A DNA stretch of 64,000 bases from Hymenochaete sp. R1 (lineage: Eukaryota > Basidiomycota > Agaricomycetes > Hymenochaetales > Hymenochaetaceae), in contig JAFREE010000038.1 in NCBI GenBank assembly GCA_019400425.1, forward strand, positions 114,379 to 178,378, read 5' to 3'. Of this stretch, positions 27,286 to 39,242 are shown one piece after another; the first letter of the stretch is position 1, and every line of letters starts with the position of its first letter. The notes beneath the pieces were generated by a model, which had not been told where the DNA came from, made no database searches, and worked only from the letters and a program-made list of their open reading frames with translations. A program made the translations under genes and the position numbers.

Positions 27286-28133
27286 TCAGTCCGAGTCATC
27301 GCCGCGCCTCTTCGAGTGCGACTCCTGGCCTCCGCCACCCGCGCTCGAGGCCGAGGCGCCAGCCGCCGCCGCATCTGTTGCCACAGGGCCCTCGCCGTAT
27401 CCCTTTCTCTTTGTTATGCTCACCGAGTTCATATATTCTCCGACGTCTTCCTGGACCCGTTCCCAATTCCACTTTGCCCAGTCCGCAAGTTCCGCCGCGG
27501 AGTTGCCGGCGAAGGTCTTGCATAGATGCTCCCTTGGATAATCCTTCAATTCGCTGAACTCGAGCTTGGGGGTAGTGTACTTGACTGTGCAATGTGGGGG
27601 AGAAAAGAGGATTGCGTCAGTCGTTTGCGAGATCGCCGGTATGGTAAGGTGGACGCGGAAGAACAGCTCTTACGCACCTTTCAAGAGCCAAAATTTCCTT
27701 TTATCGTCTTGGATTGCTTCAGGTGGTTGTTCTTCACGGGTGGCATAGTCTGGGGGTGGATGATTACGATTAGTCACAGTGGCAGGTCATCGAGGAAATT
27801 CGACCGATGACTCGGAAAAGTAACGTACGTTTCTTGACCTCTTCTCTGACAGCCGCACTTCTTTCATCTACAAACTCGGTTGTGACCGAGCAGTTCCCTT
27901 TCTTGTCTTGATGGTATTGCAAGTTCAGCCCTGGAGAAGATACGAAAGAAATTTGTTTGCGCATGGCGTGGCGTGGCGGCGACAGTCCGTTATGACCATG
28001 AAGAACGTGAACGTCCGAGTCATCGGAACTCGTTCGGAATCGACTTACATTTCTGAAGCTCGATGATAGATGATGGTGGGTCGTTTGGCACCATTTTGGG
28101 ATTAAACAAGGCCGATGGGTCCATTGATTCCAT
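27286..28133 (-). CDS. Small unrecognised family protein, dispersed copy (185 aa)
   Basis: Exons 28049-28133, 27829-27930, 27678-27749, 27286-27584 (558 nt). The three phase-1 introns and exon lengths (102 and 72 nt for the middle exons) match copies 2 and 3 near the left end, about 25 kb away on the other strand. Shared blocks: IIELQKWLNLQYH, D.KGN, HYATREE, FWLLK, then FAGNSAAELADW and WERVQEDVGEY. The C-terminus is Ala/Gly/Ser-rich and ends SKRRGDDSD, comparable to the basic/acidic tails of copies 1 and 3. Function unknown. Two in-frame ATGs lie at codons 1 and 4; the first is used here. Confidence 0.7.
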
Positions 28134-30034
28134 TATGAGAAAAGAGTAGGGGAGTGTAACTCGAAAGGCTGGAGATCAGGTCTAGTACTTCAAGTTGTAC
28201 CACTAGTTATACTCATCTCATCTACTTTGTTCCCGACTCGGAGTAGTTTGCATGTGTTCCAAGTACGATTAGAGGAACGGACGGAGGCATCCATACGGGA
28301 TCGATGCAGGATGAAGAAAGAGGGGTAATCGTGAGAAACTATGATTGTCGTTCGGTGCAAAGGTGAAAGCCCAAGCTCAACCAGACTCGGATCGGAGGGG
28401 GGTGAAGCTGAAGCTAAACGCAAATTTGAAAGATTTCTCGAATCGTGAAGATCATATGGCCGGTGGCGAGTGTGGCGTGCGAAAAAGTCTCCCAGATAAG
28501 AGCTGCATAACGTTGCTCGATAAAAGCATGGACGAGCAGTGTAAGGCTTAGAGGCTACTATTGGAGTTCGAGCCAATTGGTGCAGAGGGCTCGGATAATG
28601 TGGTCCAATGGGACCCGGATTCATACCGTACGGGGCCGCCTAAAGGTGTTGCGTTTATATCATTTTGAGTAGGTTGTCAAAGGAGAGACGCTGCGACAGT
28701 GATTGTAAAAGTATTTCAAGTCATGTCTCAACAGAAGAGCTAAGCGTCAAGGACCATGAGCTCCAGAAATGACCGTCGAGCTGCTTCGCGCCATTCAAGT
28801 TTGTTACTGGTAAGAGCCATACTGGCCTCGATATCAGTTAACGAAGTTTCTCCAACCAGAAGTAACTTCCGTTCGTTACTTCCAACGGAGAGTCAGCAAG
28901 AACAGTTGTTTGACCGAGGGCCAACCGCCGTGCTGAAAACAGTCAACCGATCGCTTGTGGCGCAAAGCCCACTAAATCTTGACGAGTTCAGAGTGCCAGA
29001 GTGCGCATGAGGGCACGCCCCATTGCGAAGTATTGGCACCTTTATTATCTATCCCAAAGAGAAAATGAGATCAAGGAGAGATGTGCTTGCAACGTCTGGT
29101 GACTGAACTTTCTTGTCGACACAGTTATTCCAAGCTTGGGCTTGGGATGAGAAGAGAAGAGAAAGTGAAGGAACCGCGCGAAATTCGGAATGTGGCAACT
29201 GTAATCCACAAATAGACATGAGTTTCCACGATCACGCCGAAACGAGTGCATGTCATTGCCAATGGTCGGGTCAATGCCAGCTCGGAGTCTTGTCAATAAC
29301 TTCCATGTTCTTCTCGAATCGACTGACTCCTTTTTCACCATGAACCAATCTATGAGAAGCGACAAAACTCTTGAAGCTCGGTTCATCTCACAATCAACTT
29401 TTTTGGAATGAGTCTATTCAATTTACCGGGTAATATGGACAAGGCGCGATAGAAATACAGGAGACTCGATAATAAGAAGAGGAGCGCAAACCGAGAAAAG
29501 AAAGGGACGAAACGAAGGCTACAGAATGCTGACGATGGCGGCGAGTCGCTCGTTCATCAAAGGTACGAATACCCGACGGCGGAGCATCTCAGCGGACGCA
29601 CAATCGATCACACTATAATCGCCTATCTATACTACAATAATCGTTCGGGACAAGAAAAAAAAAGAAAAGGAAACCAGAGGATGAAAGAAATTGAAAGAAA
29701 AGGAAATGGTTGATTGGTTTTGGTTATTGCGCGGTTTGGGGGTCAGGACGGATGAAGGCGAAGTGGTCGTACGTTGGCGAAGCAATTGGTATAAAGCCCA
29801 GCGGATCAGCTTGACTAGGCCATCGCACGTCTACGATATAGTTTTCCAACTCTTACGCCTTATCCACAGTGGCGTCGCTTTGGGAATGCAAGATGTTCAT
29901 CTTTCCTCCGACGTGCAGGGTATAAATGCACTCGAACTATCGTCAAAAGTGAGTATGAATCATTTTCAGAACATCTGTTCGAAAGACTCACAGGAAAGGT
30001 GTAACATCCGGCGTGTGATGTATTCTTACGTCCT
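28134..30034. other. Intergenic, no supported gene
   Basis: 1.9 kb with only short open frames, the longest 144 codons on minus at 28190-28624, none with motif or splice support. Confidence 0.4.
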
Positions 30035-32008
30035 TCAATCTCTGCCATGAGAATGGGGAGCAACGGTCGAAAGATCCGGACGGATGGCGAATTTCCATCC
30101 AGGCTCCAACAAATCGGAAACGGTACCATCCACATTCAGTACGAAACGAACCTTGCCATCTTCATCAGCAAGGACGGCTCGAGGCTCATCATTGGGCTGC
30201 ATCTTGATAGCAGGTGAGGATCCCATAGCGACGTAAATATCGGCAAGCATGGTCAATGAGGCCGGAAGCACCTTTTGTTTCTTCGTCGGTGAATCGTTTT
30301 GCTCGTCTTCATCATATCCACGCTTCTCCGGCCTGACGTCTTTCCCATCGACAAAGAGAGGGATTGTCTCTGGGTCGCAAGGAATGGATGGGAATTGAAT
30401 TGAATTTACTTTTGGTGTGTCTATGGTTTTCGGGCGTTGGCTAGGGCGTTGATCAGTTCCAATGTTGACGCGTTCTCGTTGACGTTTCTTGTAGTTCTTC
30501 GGTGGAACTGGTAGGAGGTCTGGAACGGGTGTTTCGATAACCATGGTTGTTTGGCGTGTAAGCGAGATGGAAGGTTGAGCGGCTGGTGAACTATCAATAC
30601 GCCTTGTAGCCTTGATTGGACGCACTGGCTTGGGAGCAGGAGTTTCGGGATCATGGATAGGCGCGCCTCCTTTAGACCAATGGACGTATTGATATTGACA
30701 ATGGCTTTTCGGGAGCTTCGCGATATTTCGACCATTGGTTTCGACGACGGGTCCGGAAAGAACGTCGGTCGGTGAGAAAAGTCTGATCATCTCTGTAGAT
30801 TGCGATTCAGTCGAGGTGCTGGTCGACGAATCCAGAGGCGGCTCGGTGAGATAGATGTCGGGAATGATGTGTTGGATTCTGGGAATCAATTTCATGATAG
30901 TGCGTTTGTCGAGACGTTGATCCTCGGTGGGGTACCTTGGCAGTAGTTTGCGCGATCGTTTACGGCCTCGTTTGATTACTGCGTACCGATCAGCAGTCAG
31001 GTATGTCCAGTCATGACTTTTGATGAGCCCAATAGCACGTTCATCGCTGATTCCGTTCTCGTGTAAACCGTATACACCATGCTCAATCTGCCAGTGGATC
31101 ACCCAATTGTTATTGAACCTGGGTCGCTGCCAAGGGGTATACATAAAGGACGTGTGATTCCTCGGGTGACGTTCCAGGCGAGCTCTTTCAAACTTGGAAA
31201 TGTAAACTAAAATCTCGTGCGTTGTAGGTTTCTTGTCAACTTTCGCGACGGTCCAGTAGAGAGGTAGTGGTCTGTTTGGTTCCTTCCTTGACGTTGGTTG
31301 ATCAGTCAAGCTAACGATGCGTCGCCTTGCACCTTCAGCCAACAGGGAATGACCGACAGGAAAGTCAACATCATCATCGGTGATGTATCCGCAGACGTAG
31401 AGACGGTGAACATCCTCAGGCGAAAGCTTCTGGTGCGTAATATCGAATACTCCGAGCTTTTGGCAGAAGCGGAAATAGTGGAAAGCGAGGCATTTCCTTT
31501 CAGCGTGGAAGACTTCGATGTGGGGAGCAATCAATTCAGGTTCTCCTGCTTTGTGAGAGAAGATGCCGTGCATGCCCATGTCTAGGATATTGTAGTCGCC
31601 GAAGGGGAGGGAGAGGATATAGTCGGGAAGACTGAAGGTAGGGATGTTGTACTCTTCACTGAGATCGATGAGAGCATCGGGACACTCGAATGCACGCTTG
31701 AAAGCGGCATTGAGAGAGGAGGCATCAGCTTCTGGAAGATTGTTTGTGTTGACCTCACCCAACTGAGTCAGTTTTGGGTTGATACACGATCTGCCAGATG
31801 CGCTCACCTCTTTCTTGGAAGGGGTCGGACCATCATTATATGGAAAGGGTTCCATCATCATCTCGATGTCGTCATTGTTGGAAAGTCTACGTGCGGGGAC
31901 ACGCCTGAGGTCATAGCTGTGATCGTCGTCTTTGTTGGAGGCGGCTTGTGTATCGTTGGTGGTGTTAAATGCGAAGCCGAAGAGGCTTACGAGCTTCTTG
32001 AAGATCAT
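30035..32008 (-). CDS. Unrecognised protein, single large coding exon (657 aa)
   Basis: An open frame of 658 codons from ATG 32008 to the stop at 30035, by far the longest intact frame in the window. An N-terminal hydrophobic patch (FKKLVSLFGFAF) is followed by acidic/Met-rich sequence, then a central region with many Trp and aromatic residues (PLYWTVAKVDK, NNWVIHWQIEHGVYG, HDWTYL), then basic clusters (KRGRKRSRK, KNYKKRQRER) that could be nuclear signals. The C-terminus repeats a soluble pattern (DEDGKVRFVLNVDGTV). I recognise no domain. Upstream, a GTGCGT..GCAG intron at 32020-32079 is phase-compatible with an open exon that reaches 32295 and lacks an in-frame ATG, so the 5' end may lie further upstream or the intron may be in the 5' UTR. 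Confidence 0.65.
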   Translation of the reverse strand: MIFKKLVSLFGFAFNTTNDTQAASNKDDDHSYDLRRVPARRLSNNDDIEMMMEPFPYNDGPTPSKKEVSASGRSCINPKLTQLGEVNTNNLPEADASSLNAAFKRAFECPDALIDLSEEYNIPTFSLPDYILSLPFGDYNILDMGMHGIFSHKAGEPELIAPHIEVFHAERKCLAFHYFRFCQKLGVFDITHQKLSPEDVHRLYVCGYITDDDVDFPVGHSLLAEGARRRIVSLTDQPTSRKEPNRPLPLYWTVAKVDKKPTTHEILVYISKFERARLERHPRNHTSFMYTPWQRPRFNNNWVIHWQIEHGVYGLHENGISDERAIGLIKSHDWTYLTADRYAVIKRGRKRSRKLLPRYPTEDQRLDKRTIMKLIPRIQHIIPDIYLTEPPLDSSTSTSTESQSTEMIRLFSPTDVLSGPVVETNGRNIAKLPKSHCQYQYVHWSKGGAPIHDPETPAPKPVRPIKATRRIDSSPAAQPSISLTRQTTMVIETPVPDLLPVPPKNYKKRQRERVNIGTDQRPSQRPKTIDTPKVNSIQFPSIPCDPETIPLFVDGKDVRPEKRGYDEDEQNDSPTKKQKVLPASLTMLADIYVAMGSSPAIKMQPNDEPRAVLADEDGKVRFVLNVDGTVSDLLEPGWKFAIRPDLSTVAPHSHGRD

Positions 32009-32080
32009 CGCGGGACTGCAAAAAAAGATGAGAGACGGTTTGTTAGTCGATGAAGAGAGGAATAGAGAGGAGCGACGCAC

Positions 32081-33315
32081 GATGACGGCGGCTTGGGAGG
32101 CTCAATGCGTGGTTGTGCGTCGATCAGGGCTTGCTGAACGAGGACGGTGTGCTTGGGGAACTGTTGATCGAAGAACAAGATCAAAGGTATCGTCGAGGAT
32201 GAGATCCTGGAATGGACGATGTAGTGGAAGGAGAGCAAGACGGGGAGGATGAACGCGTCGCGCGTTGTGTTGGACTTTATGCTGTGGTCGACCACATATA
32301 TTGTGGCTTCCCATTAAGCGAGGTAAGCGAGCTCACGTAATCACTTGACTTTTTTCTTTGTTCTTCATGACGACTACTTATGACACGTCAGATTGTGAAT
32401 CTTGCAAGGTCTATGCCTATCGATGGCTCCGATGGTTCAGGCGTGAGTAATTTGGGCGATAGGACACGGCCTTATGTGAGCATGCAGTTTATCAACTTCC
32501 AGTGCACTGTTGTGTGTCGCCTCACCGTCGACCTTTCGCCGAGCTCTTCCTTACTGCAGCCCATGAAGGTATGAAATGTCAATTCTTTCCACGGGACAAA
32601 AATTTTCGCGTAGTGTGATATATATTGCCAACGGGTACTGGTTATGCTCCTCCAACTGGGCATTAGGGGTCGAACAAATTCCTGCGGGTCGAGTAGTGCG
32701 TCAATCTGTCAATCGTGATTTCAGTCCATCATCCTGAGTTTAGGAGTGCTATAGGCCTGTGAGCCCGTTCTCAACGCCTCTGCGCTTTAGCTCATTCAGC
32801 CATTGTATGTATTCTTACTCCGACGTCGATAAGAATCGAATACGGGGAACGACACTCGCAGATGCTAGTAAAAGAAAGAGTCGATTCATGGAAAGTTTGC
32901 CACCTGAGGAAACACGAACATCGTCGCGCGTGCCAGATTTTGATTAGCATGACTCAAGTTCCACCGCTATGCCGTTACGCCACATATCCAACTCATTGGG
33001 ATAGCTTCCTGGTCCACGAATGCTCCCGAAATGCTCGGATAGAAATGATTCGGAAGCTAGTGGTGTTCTTTGCACGATGCCTGATGGAGATCTTCCTCGT
33101 CACCATTGGTGTGGCATGAAAAGCGACTAAGGCTTCTTAGAGGGCCAATATTGCTTATCTGTGGCGTTTCGAGGCAACAATCGAACTCTAAAAGGCGGAC
33201 TTGAATGTAGGAATCGTATTTAAGTGAGCCACGATTTGCTTCTTTTACTCTCTATCATCTTCTCTCATCGACGTCAAGTACTCACAAGAAACTTCTCGCC
33301 AGTAGACTCTGACCA
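32081..33315. other. Divergent intergenic region
   Basis: Contains the possible 5' exon or leader of the minus-strand gene (to about 32295). Otherwise only short frames. TATA-like TATTTAAG at 33217. Confidence 0.4.
33217..33224 (+). promoter_or_regulatory. TATA-like box of 33.3 kb gene
   Basis: TATTTAAG, 99 bases before the ATG at 33316. Confidence 0.35.
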
Positions 33316-35002
33316 ATGTCTTCCAAGCACAAAAGGGGCGGCTCACCAGACGCTTCGGGCGGTGGATCCTCTTCCAAACGTCCTCGCGAGACGTCTCCAC
33401 AAGATGCTAGTACGCCGAAGACAGACGTTGCTAGCGTCAAAGACATCGGAGCGGGACTAGATGTTTCGAGCAAGAAGTATAATATACTCACTCGCCTCTC
33501 CTCCGCCTCGAACATCAGAGCAATCGATTTTTTTTGTGACAGGATGGAAGAGTATGTTGAAAGTATCAAGGCGTCCAGTGCTCCGCAGAGCCATACCTCC
33601 CTTCTGGAATATTTACCGGCCGAAGCGCGAAACCCTTTCGCGCTCATTCTTATCGCCACGTCCTCTTGCGGGCATATCGTTAGTCAAGCCAAAGGGAGCG
33701 ACTGGTCTACACCTGCGATTAATCGTGATCCCCAGGTGCAGCAATACGACAGTGCCATGAATGCCACACATCCAGCGGAGCATGAAATTGTCTCGTCCCT
33801 GCTTAACCCATCCGTTCATGGCACTCGTCTCCGAGCTCCGCACACTTCGAAGGACCCGGGCCCATTCCACATACGACGTGTCTTCACCGCCCTTAAAGCA
33901 GCGTGAAATATTATACAACAAAACCTTGATATTCTGGAGGAAAATGCATGGAAACCGCCATCTTCGTCCGAGGCGGCTGTCCATAACAAGAAGCAATTGG
34001 AGAAAGTGACCAGCTTCTATTTTATGGGTTTCATGCGGTTCGTGTCCATGATCGAAACGGCATACCGTTACGTGAAGAGCGCAAAAGATCAGAACGAACA
34101 GACCAGCGCGTTGATCCAAACTCTCGATTGGATCCATGACTTCCATTTTGTGAGACTTAATGAAGCGATAAAGGAGCTTGACCTACGCCCGAAATTCCAA
34201 CACGAATCTATCAGCAGCAGTTCGACACACGACAATCTACGAGGGCCTGACAAGGCTAGTATATGTCTTGCACGCCTCTCAGCCGATTTCATTGTTCGAA
34301 GGATGCAGAAACATGTTTATCGCGAATGGCGCACCTATATCCGGGATCTAAACCATGACAACATTCCCCTGCTTTATCAGGAAAACTTTATAGCGCTCTG
34401 CGCAGGGGAAATCGCATCTTCCCTGTCCTCAGGTCCCGGCCTCCACGAAACGGCAGTAGAGAAAATTGCCCTGTGGTACGGACTCCTCACAGAGCTCAAA
34501 CGTCCACCGCTTACAAACCTGACGGCAATCCAGGAGAGGCTCGATCGCGTACGCTCGGACATCATTGAGAAATTCCCAACTCAATTTAGTATCCCAATGG
34601 ACCCGAAACGTCTATATGAGTTCTACGAGGAACTTAGCGAGTCGTGGGAACACACCGATGAGATTTTTATAATCTGGATGAATGCCGTTGGTGAGAATTC
34701 CAAAAGGCGAAAAAAAATCTAGGCAGCAGGGCCTAGTGATTGGGCTGTTCTACTCCTGTTTGTATGTTCTTGTATTGGAAGTCAGCGCATTCATCTATGA
34801 GCGGATGGAGAAGGATAAAGATGTGGGAACCGAGGTTTCGGTATCCAAGGAGCTGCACCAACAGGTTCTTGCGACGTACAGGGAAATGAAGGAGATGCGC
34901 GATATGCTCCAGGAAGCTGGCTTTTGTGTCGACTATGAGAAATGGTTCGCATGCTGCATGGAAGTCAACGACAGGCAGAAGAGAGAATACCACAGAGGTT
35001 GA
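33316..35002 (+). pseudogene. Unrecognised gene with in-frame TGA (531 codons)
   Basis: Exons 33316-34690 and 34782-35002, joined by a GTGAGA..AAG phase-1 intron. The frame is open except for TGA at 33904-33906; beyond it the same frame continues for 261 codons with protein-like sequence (NIIQQNLDILEENAW), and the second exon adds an amphipathic end (KELHQQVLATYREMKEMRDML). The N-terminus is Ser/Lys/Arg-rich with SKRPRE, a possible nuclear signal. No known domain. Either the TGA is a nonsense mutation (one base from CGA or TGG), or it is spliced out: a GT at 33903 and an AG at 34012-34013 would remove 111 nt in phase, at the cost of 36 otherwise good codons. I cannot decide; 'pseudogene' is provisional. 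Confidence 0.5.
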
Positions 35003-35824
35003 AGCAGAGTCATTGTCCCATTTTCGTTCAGTAGCGATTTGTGTAAGAAATGTGAAAATAGAGTTGTCGACTAAAGTGAGACGACAGATGCGTGAGTTTT
35101 AGGAAGTGGCTTGAAGTTCAGGTTATGGTGCGTGTGGAAGAAAAGGCGGCAGGTGGCACTACGAACGCAACGATCGATCGATCATTCTTTGCCTATTCTG
35201 CCGCGACTTCGACACAAAAAAAATGTTCAAAGCACAATATCTCGTAATTACACTAATCACTGGATTTGCATCTGCTGAAGCATATACGATCGACTTGTTC
35301 CTATGCAGTTTCAAGTTGAAACATGCTTGAACATGCTCACAACCCCGACGACAAATGACCCAAATGACCCCCGCACTCGGATGCAATCCCTTTTCTGTCT
35401 TTTTGGGAGTGTTTCGCCGAATCGGTCGTCTTCGCGTATCGCTACCACTTGTTACCGGATGTCCAAAAAGGCGAGCCTGACCAGCTCTCCGACTTCTGAT
35501 GATTGATCAGAGTGATGAGTGAGTTTGCCGAGCCGACTCGCGATCTGCGATGCGAGGAAAAGTGCGTCAAAGCGAGTGCTTCTGCGACTACTGCGACTGC
35601 GTGGGCCGATGGCTACGGCCAAAAGGAGCTCAAAATGAACAAGTGGACATAACAGATGCTTAGCGTAATGTTACGCGCAGGCTGAGTTCTCTACGTTCGA
35701 TAAATAGCGAGAGGACTTGGTTGGATGGACTTTTGCTTTTCCGCAACTCGGTGTGTCCCCTCCTCCACGGTGGTGCCCCTTCCATATCCATATCATCTCC
35801 CGCCTCAGGCAGTTGTCGAAAGGA
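35003..35824. other. Intergenic, GH16 gene A promoter side
   Basis: No supported gene. A GATAAATAG motif at 35699 lies 118 bases before the GH16 start. Confidence 0.4.
35698..35707 (+). promoter_or_regulatory. TATA-like box of GH16 gene A
   Basis: CGATAAATAG about 120 bases before the ATG at 35825. Confidence 0.3.
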
Positions 35825-37299
35825 ATGCGTGCGGCGTTCTCTATCCTGCACTGTGCGTTGCTTGTGTCACCATGGGTCCAAGTTGGGTATGGAGCGCGTT
35901 TGGACGCAAGGGGTTCAACGACAGAGGCATCAATTTCTTCAACTTCTCCAGAGACGACCTCAGCGTCTGGAGCAGCGGGAGAGTCATCGAGCTCGACGGC
36001 AAGTCTCGGATCCGACATTGTCAGTTCAAGTCCAAGTGCGGCAACGAGCGCGTCCGCTACGACCTCGTCTAGCGTGGCTGATGTATCGGCGTCCGCATCA
36101 GAGTCTGTGTCTGCATCCTTGACCGGCTCTTCCGACTCGTCTTTGTCTTCCTCGGCTGGCGCATCATCAGCATCCCCTTCGCCATCCAGTACACCGTCCT
36201 CCCCTAAATCCTACACCCTCTCAGACACCTATGTTAGTTCTACCTTCCTCGACACCTTCAGCTTCGAGACCTTCGATGACCCTACCCTCGGACGTGTCCA
36301 GTACGTCAATAAGTCGTACGCGCTGGAGAAAGGACTGGTGATCGCCCCGGCGGATGCGTTCATTATGCGTGCAGACGCGACGACGAAGTTGACTGCAGAT
36401 GGGCCAGGGAGGGATAGCGTAAGGATAAAGAGTAATAAACAGTATTCGGAGCATGTTGCTGTGTGAGTTTCTCTCCTTTATTCTTTCGTTGCGCTTGGGA
36501 TTATTCGCTAACTTTTGGAGTCTGTAGTTTTGACGTCGCTCACATGCCTACAGGCTGTGGGACTTGGTGAGTACAAGCCGATATGCGCGAAAGCATACTT
36601 GTTATTAATCAAAAGCTTCGCAGGCCCGCGCTTTGGGAAACAGACGACATCCTCTGGCCACAGAATGGCGAAGTCGACATTCTCGAAGGCATCAACGACC
36701 AAGCTCCCAACCAAGTGACCCTCCACACTACCCCAAACTGCACCATGCCTGACACCAACAACGTCAACGGGACCTCTGATTCCCCATACACTGCCTCGCG
36801 CATCCAGACTGGGCAGACCCTCACGACGGACTGCAACTACGAGACGAACTGGAATGAGGGGTGCATCGTTGGAGCGAGCGGGATGGAAACGTATGGGCCG
36901 GGCTTTAACCTTGCGGGTGGGGGTTGGTATGTGCTGGAGAGGAATTCGACGGGAGTTTACGTCTGGTTTTGGTCGAGGTTGCTGGGATTAGACGTTCCTC
37001 CCGCAGTCACGGCGCTGTCATCGTCGTCGGTGTCGAGTCCACCACCCTCGACGATTGATACGAGCGCATTTGGGATCCCGCTCGCTTCGTTCCCCACGAC
37101 GCCTCAGTGTACCGTGCCGGAACATTTCGGACCGAATAGTATTATCATCAACTTGACGTTTTGCGGGTTGAGGGCCGGAGCTGAGGATGTGTATCCGAAG
37201 AGTGGATGTCCGGGGACGTGTAAGACGTATGTGGAGGAGAACCCAGAGGCGTTTGTGGAGGCGTATTGGGATATAAGGGGGATTTGGGTGTTTGAGTAG
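35825..37299 (+). CDS. Secreted GH16 beta-glucanase with long Ser-rich N-terminal region (450 aa), gene A
   Basis: Exons 35825-36462, 36528-36566, 36624-37299 (1353 nt). A signal peptide of about 24 residues is followed by about 110 residues dominated by Ser, Ala and Thr, likely O-mannosylated stalk. The catalytic domain follows: TFLDTFSFETFDDPTLGRVQYV, DSVRIKSNKQY, FDVAHMPTGCGTWPALW, and the GH16 ExDxxE motif in GEVDILEG (nucleophile E242, D244, acid/base E247). The end YWDIRGIWVF is the usual final strand. This group of fungal GH16 enzymes hydrolyses beta-1,3 or mixed-linkage glucans; the exact bond is not predictable here. The 39-nt middle exon is at the same place and the same length as in gene B (39462-41092), so they are paralogs. 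The ATG at 35825 is chosen because the signal peptide begins there. Confidence 0.88.
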
Positions 37300-37691
37300 C
37301 GTAGGGAGGAGATAGGACGTGAGGAAAGTGATGCTGACTGATATTGTTGTGGAGAGAGAAGACTGAGGGGATGAAATTGCGGATTTGGCTTTAATTTTCG
37401 GCTTCTACGCTTAATAACTACTTCTGGGCTTGTTCGTTCTCTGCATTTTTGGATGAAGTGCGAAAAGATTTGTTTGTGCATGCTATCATTCATTTTGTGA
37501 CGATCGTTTCTCGTGTCCTAGCGTTCCCGCTAGTACTGTTTTTTCTTCTTTCTGTGTCATGGTACTCAAATCATATAGCGAGTATTTAACTAGCCTTACA
37601 CGCAACAATGAGCAACATATCCAACATACATTAGAAATACAATCAGATCACTTCGTTATAACGATTTATCTTCTACCTCTGTCCTTCAGAC
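37300..37691. other. Intergenic between convergent genes
   Basis: 3' flanks of GH16 gene A and PAAF1. AT-rich, no gene. Confidence 0.4.
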
Positions 37692-39242
37692 TCAATAAAC
37701 CCTGACAACCCCTTCCTCACCGCCAATCCACACATTTCCCGCTGAATCAACTGCAAACACACGATTTGGCTCACAGTCCCCGCCAGCGACGAGCTCGGAA
37801 GCGACGCTGGGACCGTCTGGACGGATGTTGGCGATATAAGGAAGGCCATCGGAGGTTGCGACGGCCAGTTTTGGGTCTGAGGTTGAGGGTGAGTTTTGTG
37901 ATGAGGGTGAAGAGAGGAATCCAAGTCCGACAATCGATGCTGTGTTACGTTGGAATGCGCAGAGCGAGACTGGGTTCGGGTTCGACCCCAAGGATGATGG
38001 ACGAATGGATCGAATATCGTATAGCGTTACGATCCCGCTCGTAGAGCCCGTCGCGAGAAGATGTGACCCAGCATCGTACGCAACAGCGACGAGAGGACCA
38101 GTGCCGGGGTTTTGATGAAATAATGGGATCGATGATTCTGAAGTAATGTCAAGACCTTCCACAGCACCAGATTGGAGAGCGAGGAAGGCGAGTTTGGCCG
38201 ATGTGCCTACTTTGTTCGCGAGATTGCTCTCGTTGCTATCAGTCTCTAATGGTTCTGATGAGGGAGGGAATGGAGCAGCGCCTAACACCATGGCGTTTGC
38301 TGCAGAGTATCCCGTAGCACCCATGACGCGTATCTGGGAAGCGGCTCCCACATCCCAAAGGCGAACGGTCCCGTCTCGCGAACAGCTGAGGACGTTCTGG
38401 CCCTTGTCGATTATAGCGAGGTCTGTTATGGAACGTATGTGACCCTTTAAGGAGCGGGCGGGGCTCGTTGGTGCTGATGCGTTTGGATTAGATTGTGAGT
38501 TGGACTGAGAAAGGGTATATTCGGCAGAGAGGACGTGAATGGTGAAATCCGTGCCGGCAGAGAGGAGGACACGGGAAGAAGGGAAGTAGCGGAGGGCGGT
38601 GATACCTGTGCCAGAGAGATGAGGGGTGTATGAAATAGTTGTGGCGGGTGGACCGCTCCTGGGTTCTGTATGTAAGGATGATGGAGGATTAATGGGAAGA
38701 CGGCGTATAGTTCCATCCATGTATCCTAGAGCGACCTGGGAAAGGTCAGGAGCAACAGAGATGGCGCTGAGTTGGCGAGGCTGCGCGCATATACGCCGGA
38801 TATGATGAGCGAGTATCCAGCAATAGCAATTGAAAGCGCAAATACCTTTTTATTGTCTGCCTCATCATGTACAGTGTACCTCGGTACCCTCAGAGGAGTC
38901 GGGGGAGTGTGCAACCTAGGGCACTCAGCGAAGTAATTTTCCTAGATTCATGGTCCCTTTAGCACTCAAAACGGATAGGAGGTATTTAAAGCTCGCCTTC
39001 TGTCCATCGACTCGCCTTTCAAAGCCGACGCCGTCTCTAGCTTTCATTTCCACCTTTCTGGACTGCTCTCCGAGTGTGACGCGTACTTTGCCGTGTACGG
39101 AAGGAGCGTCATTCTTATAACACGAGAGCCAGATGTCCTCATTCTCCACAAGGCCATTATCGACATCCGCGATAACATTTTCAAAATCGTGTTGTATTGT
39201 CACATATGGAAGAATGATAGGGTCGGAGACGAGGTCAGGCAT
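37692..39242 (-). CDS. RPN14: Proteasomal ATPase-associated factor 1 / Rpn14-like WD40 protein (476 aa)
   Basis: Exons 38997-39242, 38846-38941, 37692-38780 (1431 nt). PAAF1/Rpn14 is a chaperone that binds the Rpt ATPases during assembly of the 19S proteasome base. The N-terminal segment has EDIWLSCYK and a domain-sized stretch before the propeller, as in the human protein; the WD repeats include LGYMDGTIRRL, SLKGHIRSITDLAIIDKGQNVLSC followed by SRDGTVRLWDVG, and a later LLATGSTSGIVTLYDIRS. The DKGQNVLS..RDGTVRLWD region is especially close to the PAAF1 pattern. Intron 1 is modelled with a GC donor (AAG then GCGAGC at 38996) and a CTAG acceptor; the alternative GTTTTG donor would leave a 35-nt intron. 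Intron 2 is GT-AG. The start lies 219 bp from the first ATG of GH16 gene B on the other strand. Confidence 0.85.

Noticed and set aside
35825..36230. Ser-rich region of GH16 gene A as a separate gene or repeat
   Set aside because: It is continuous in frame with a signal peptide before it and the catalytic domain after it, as expected for a glycosylated stalk.
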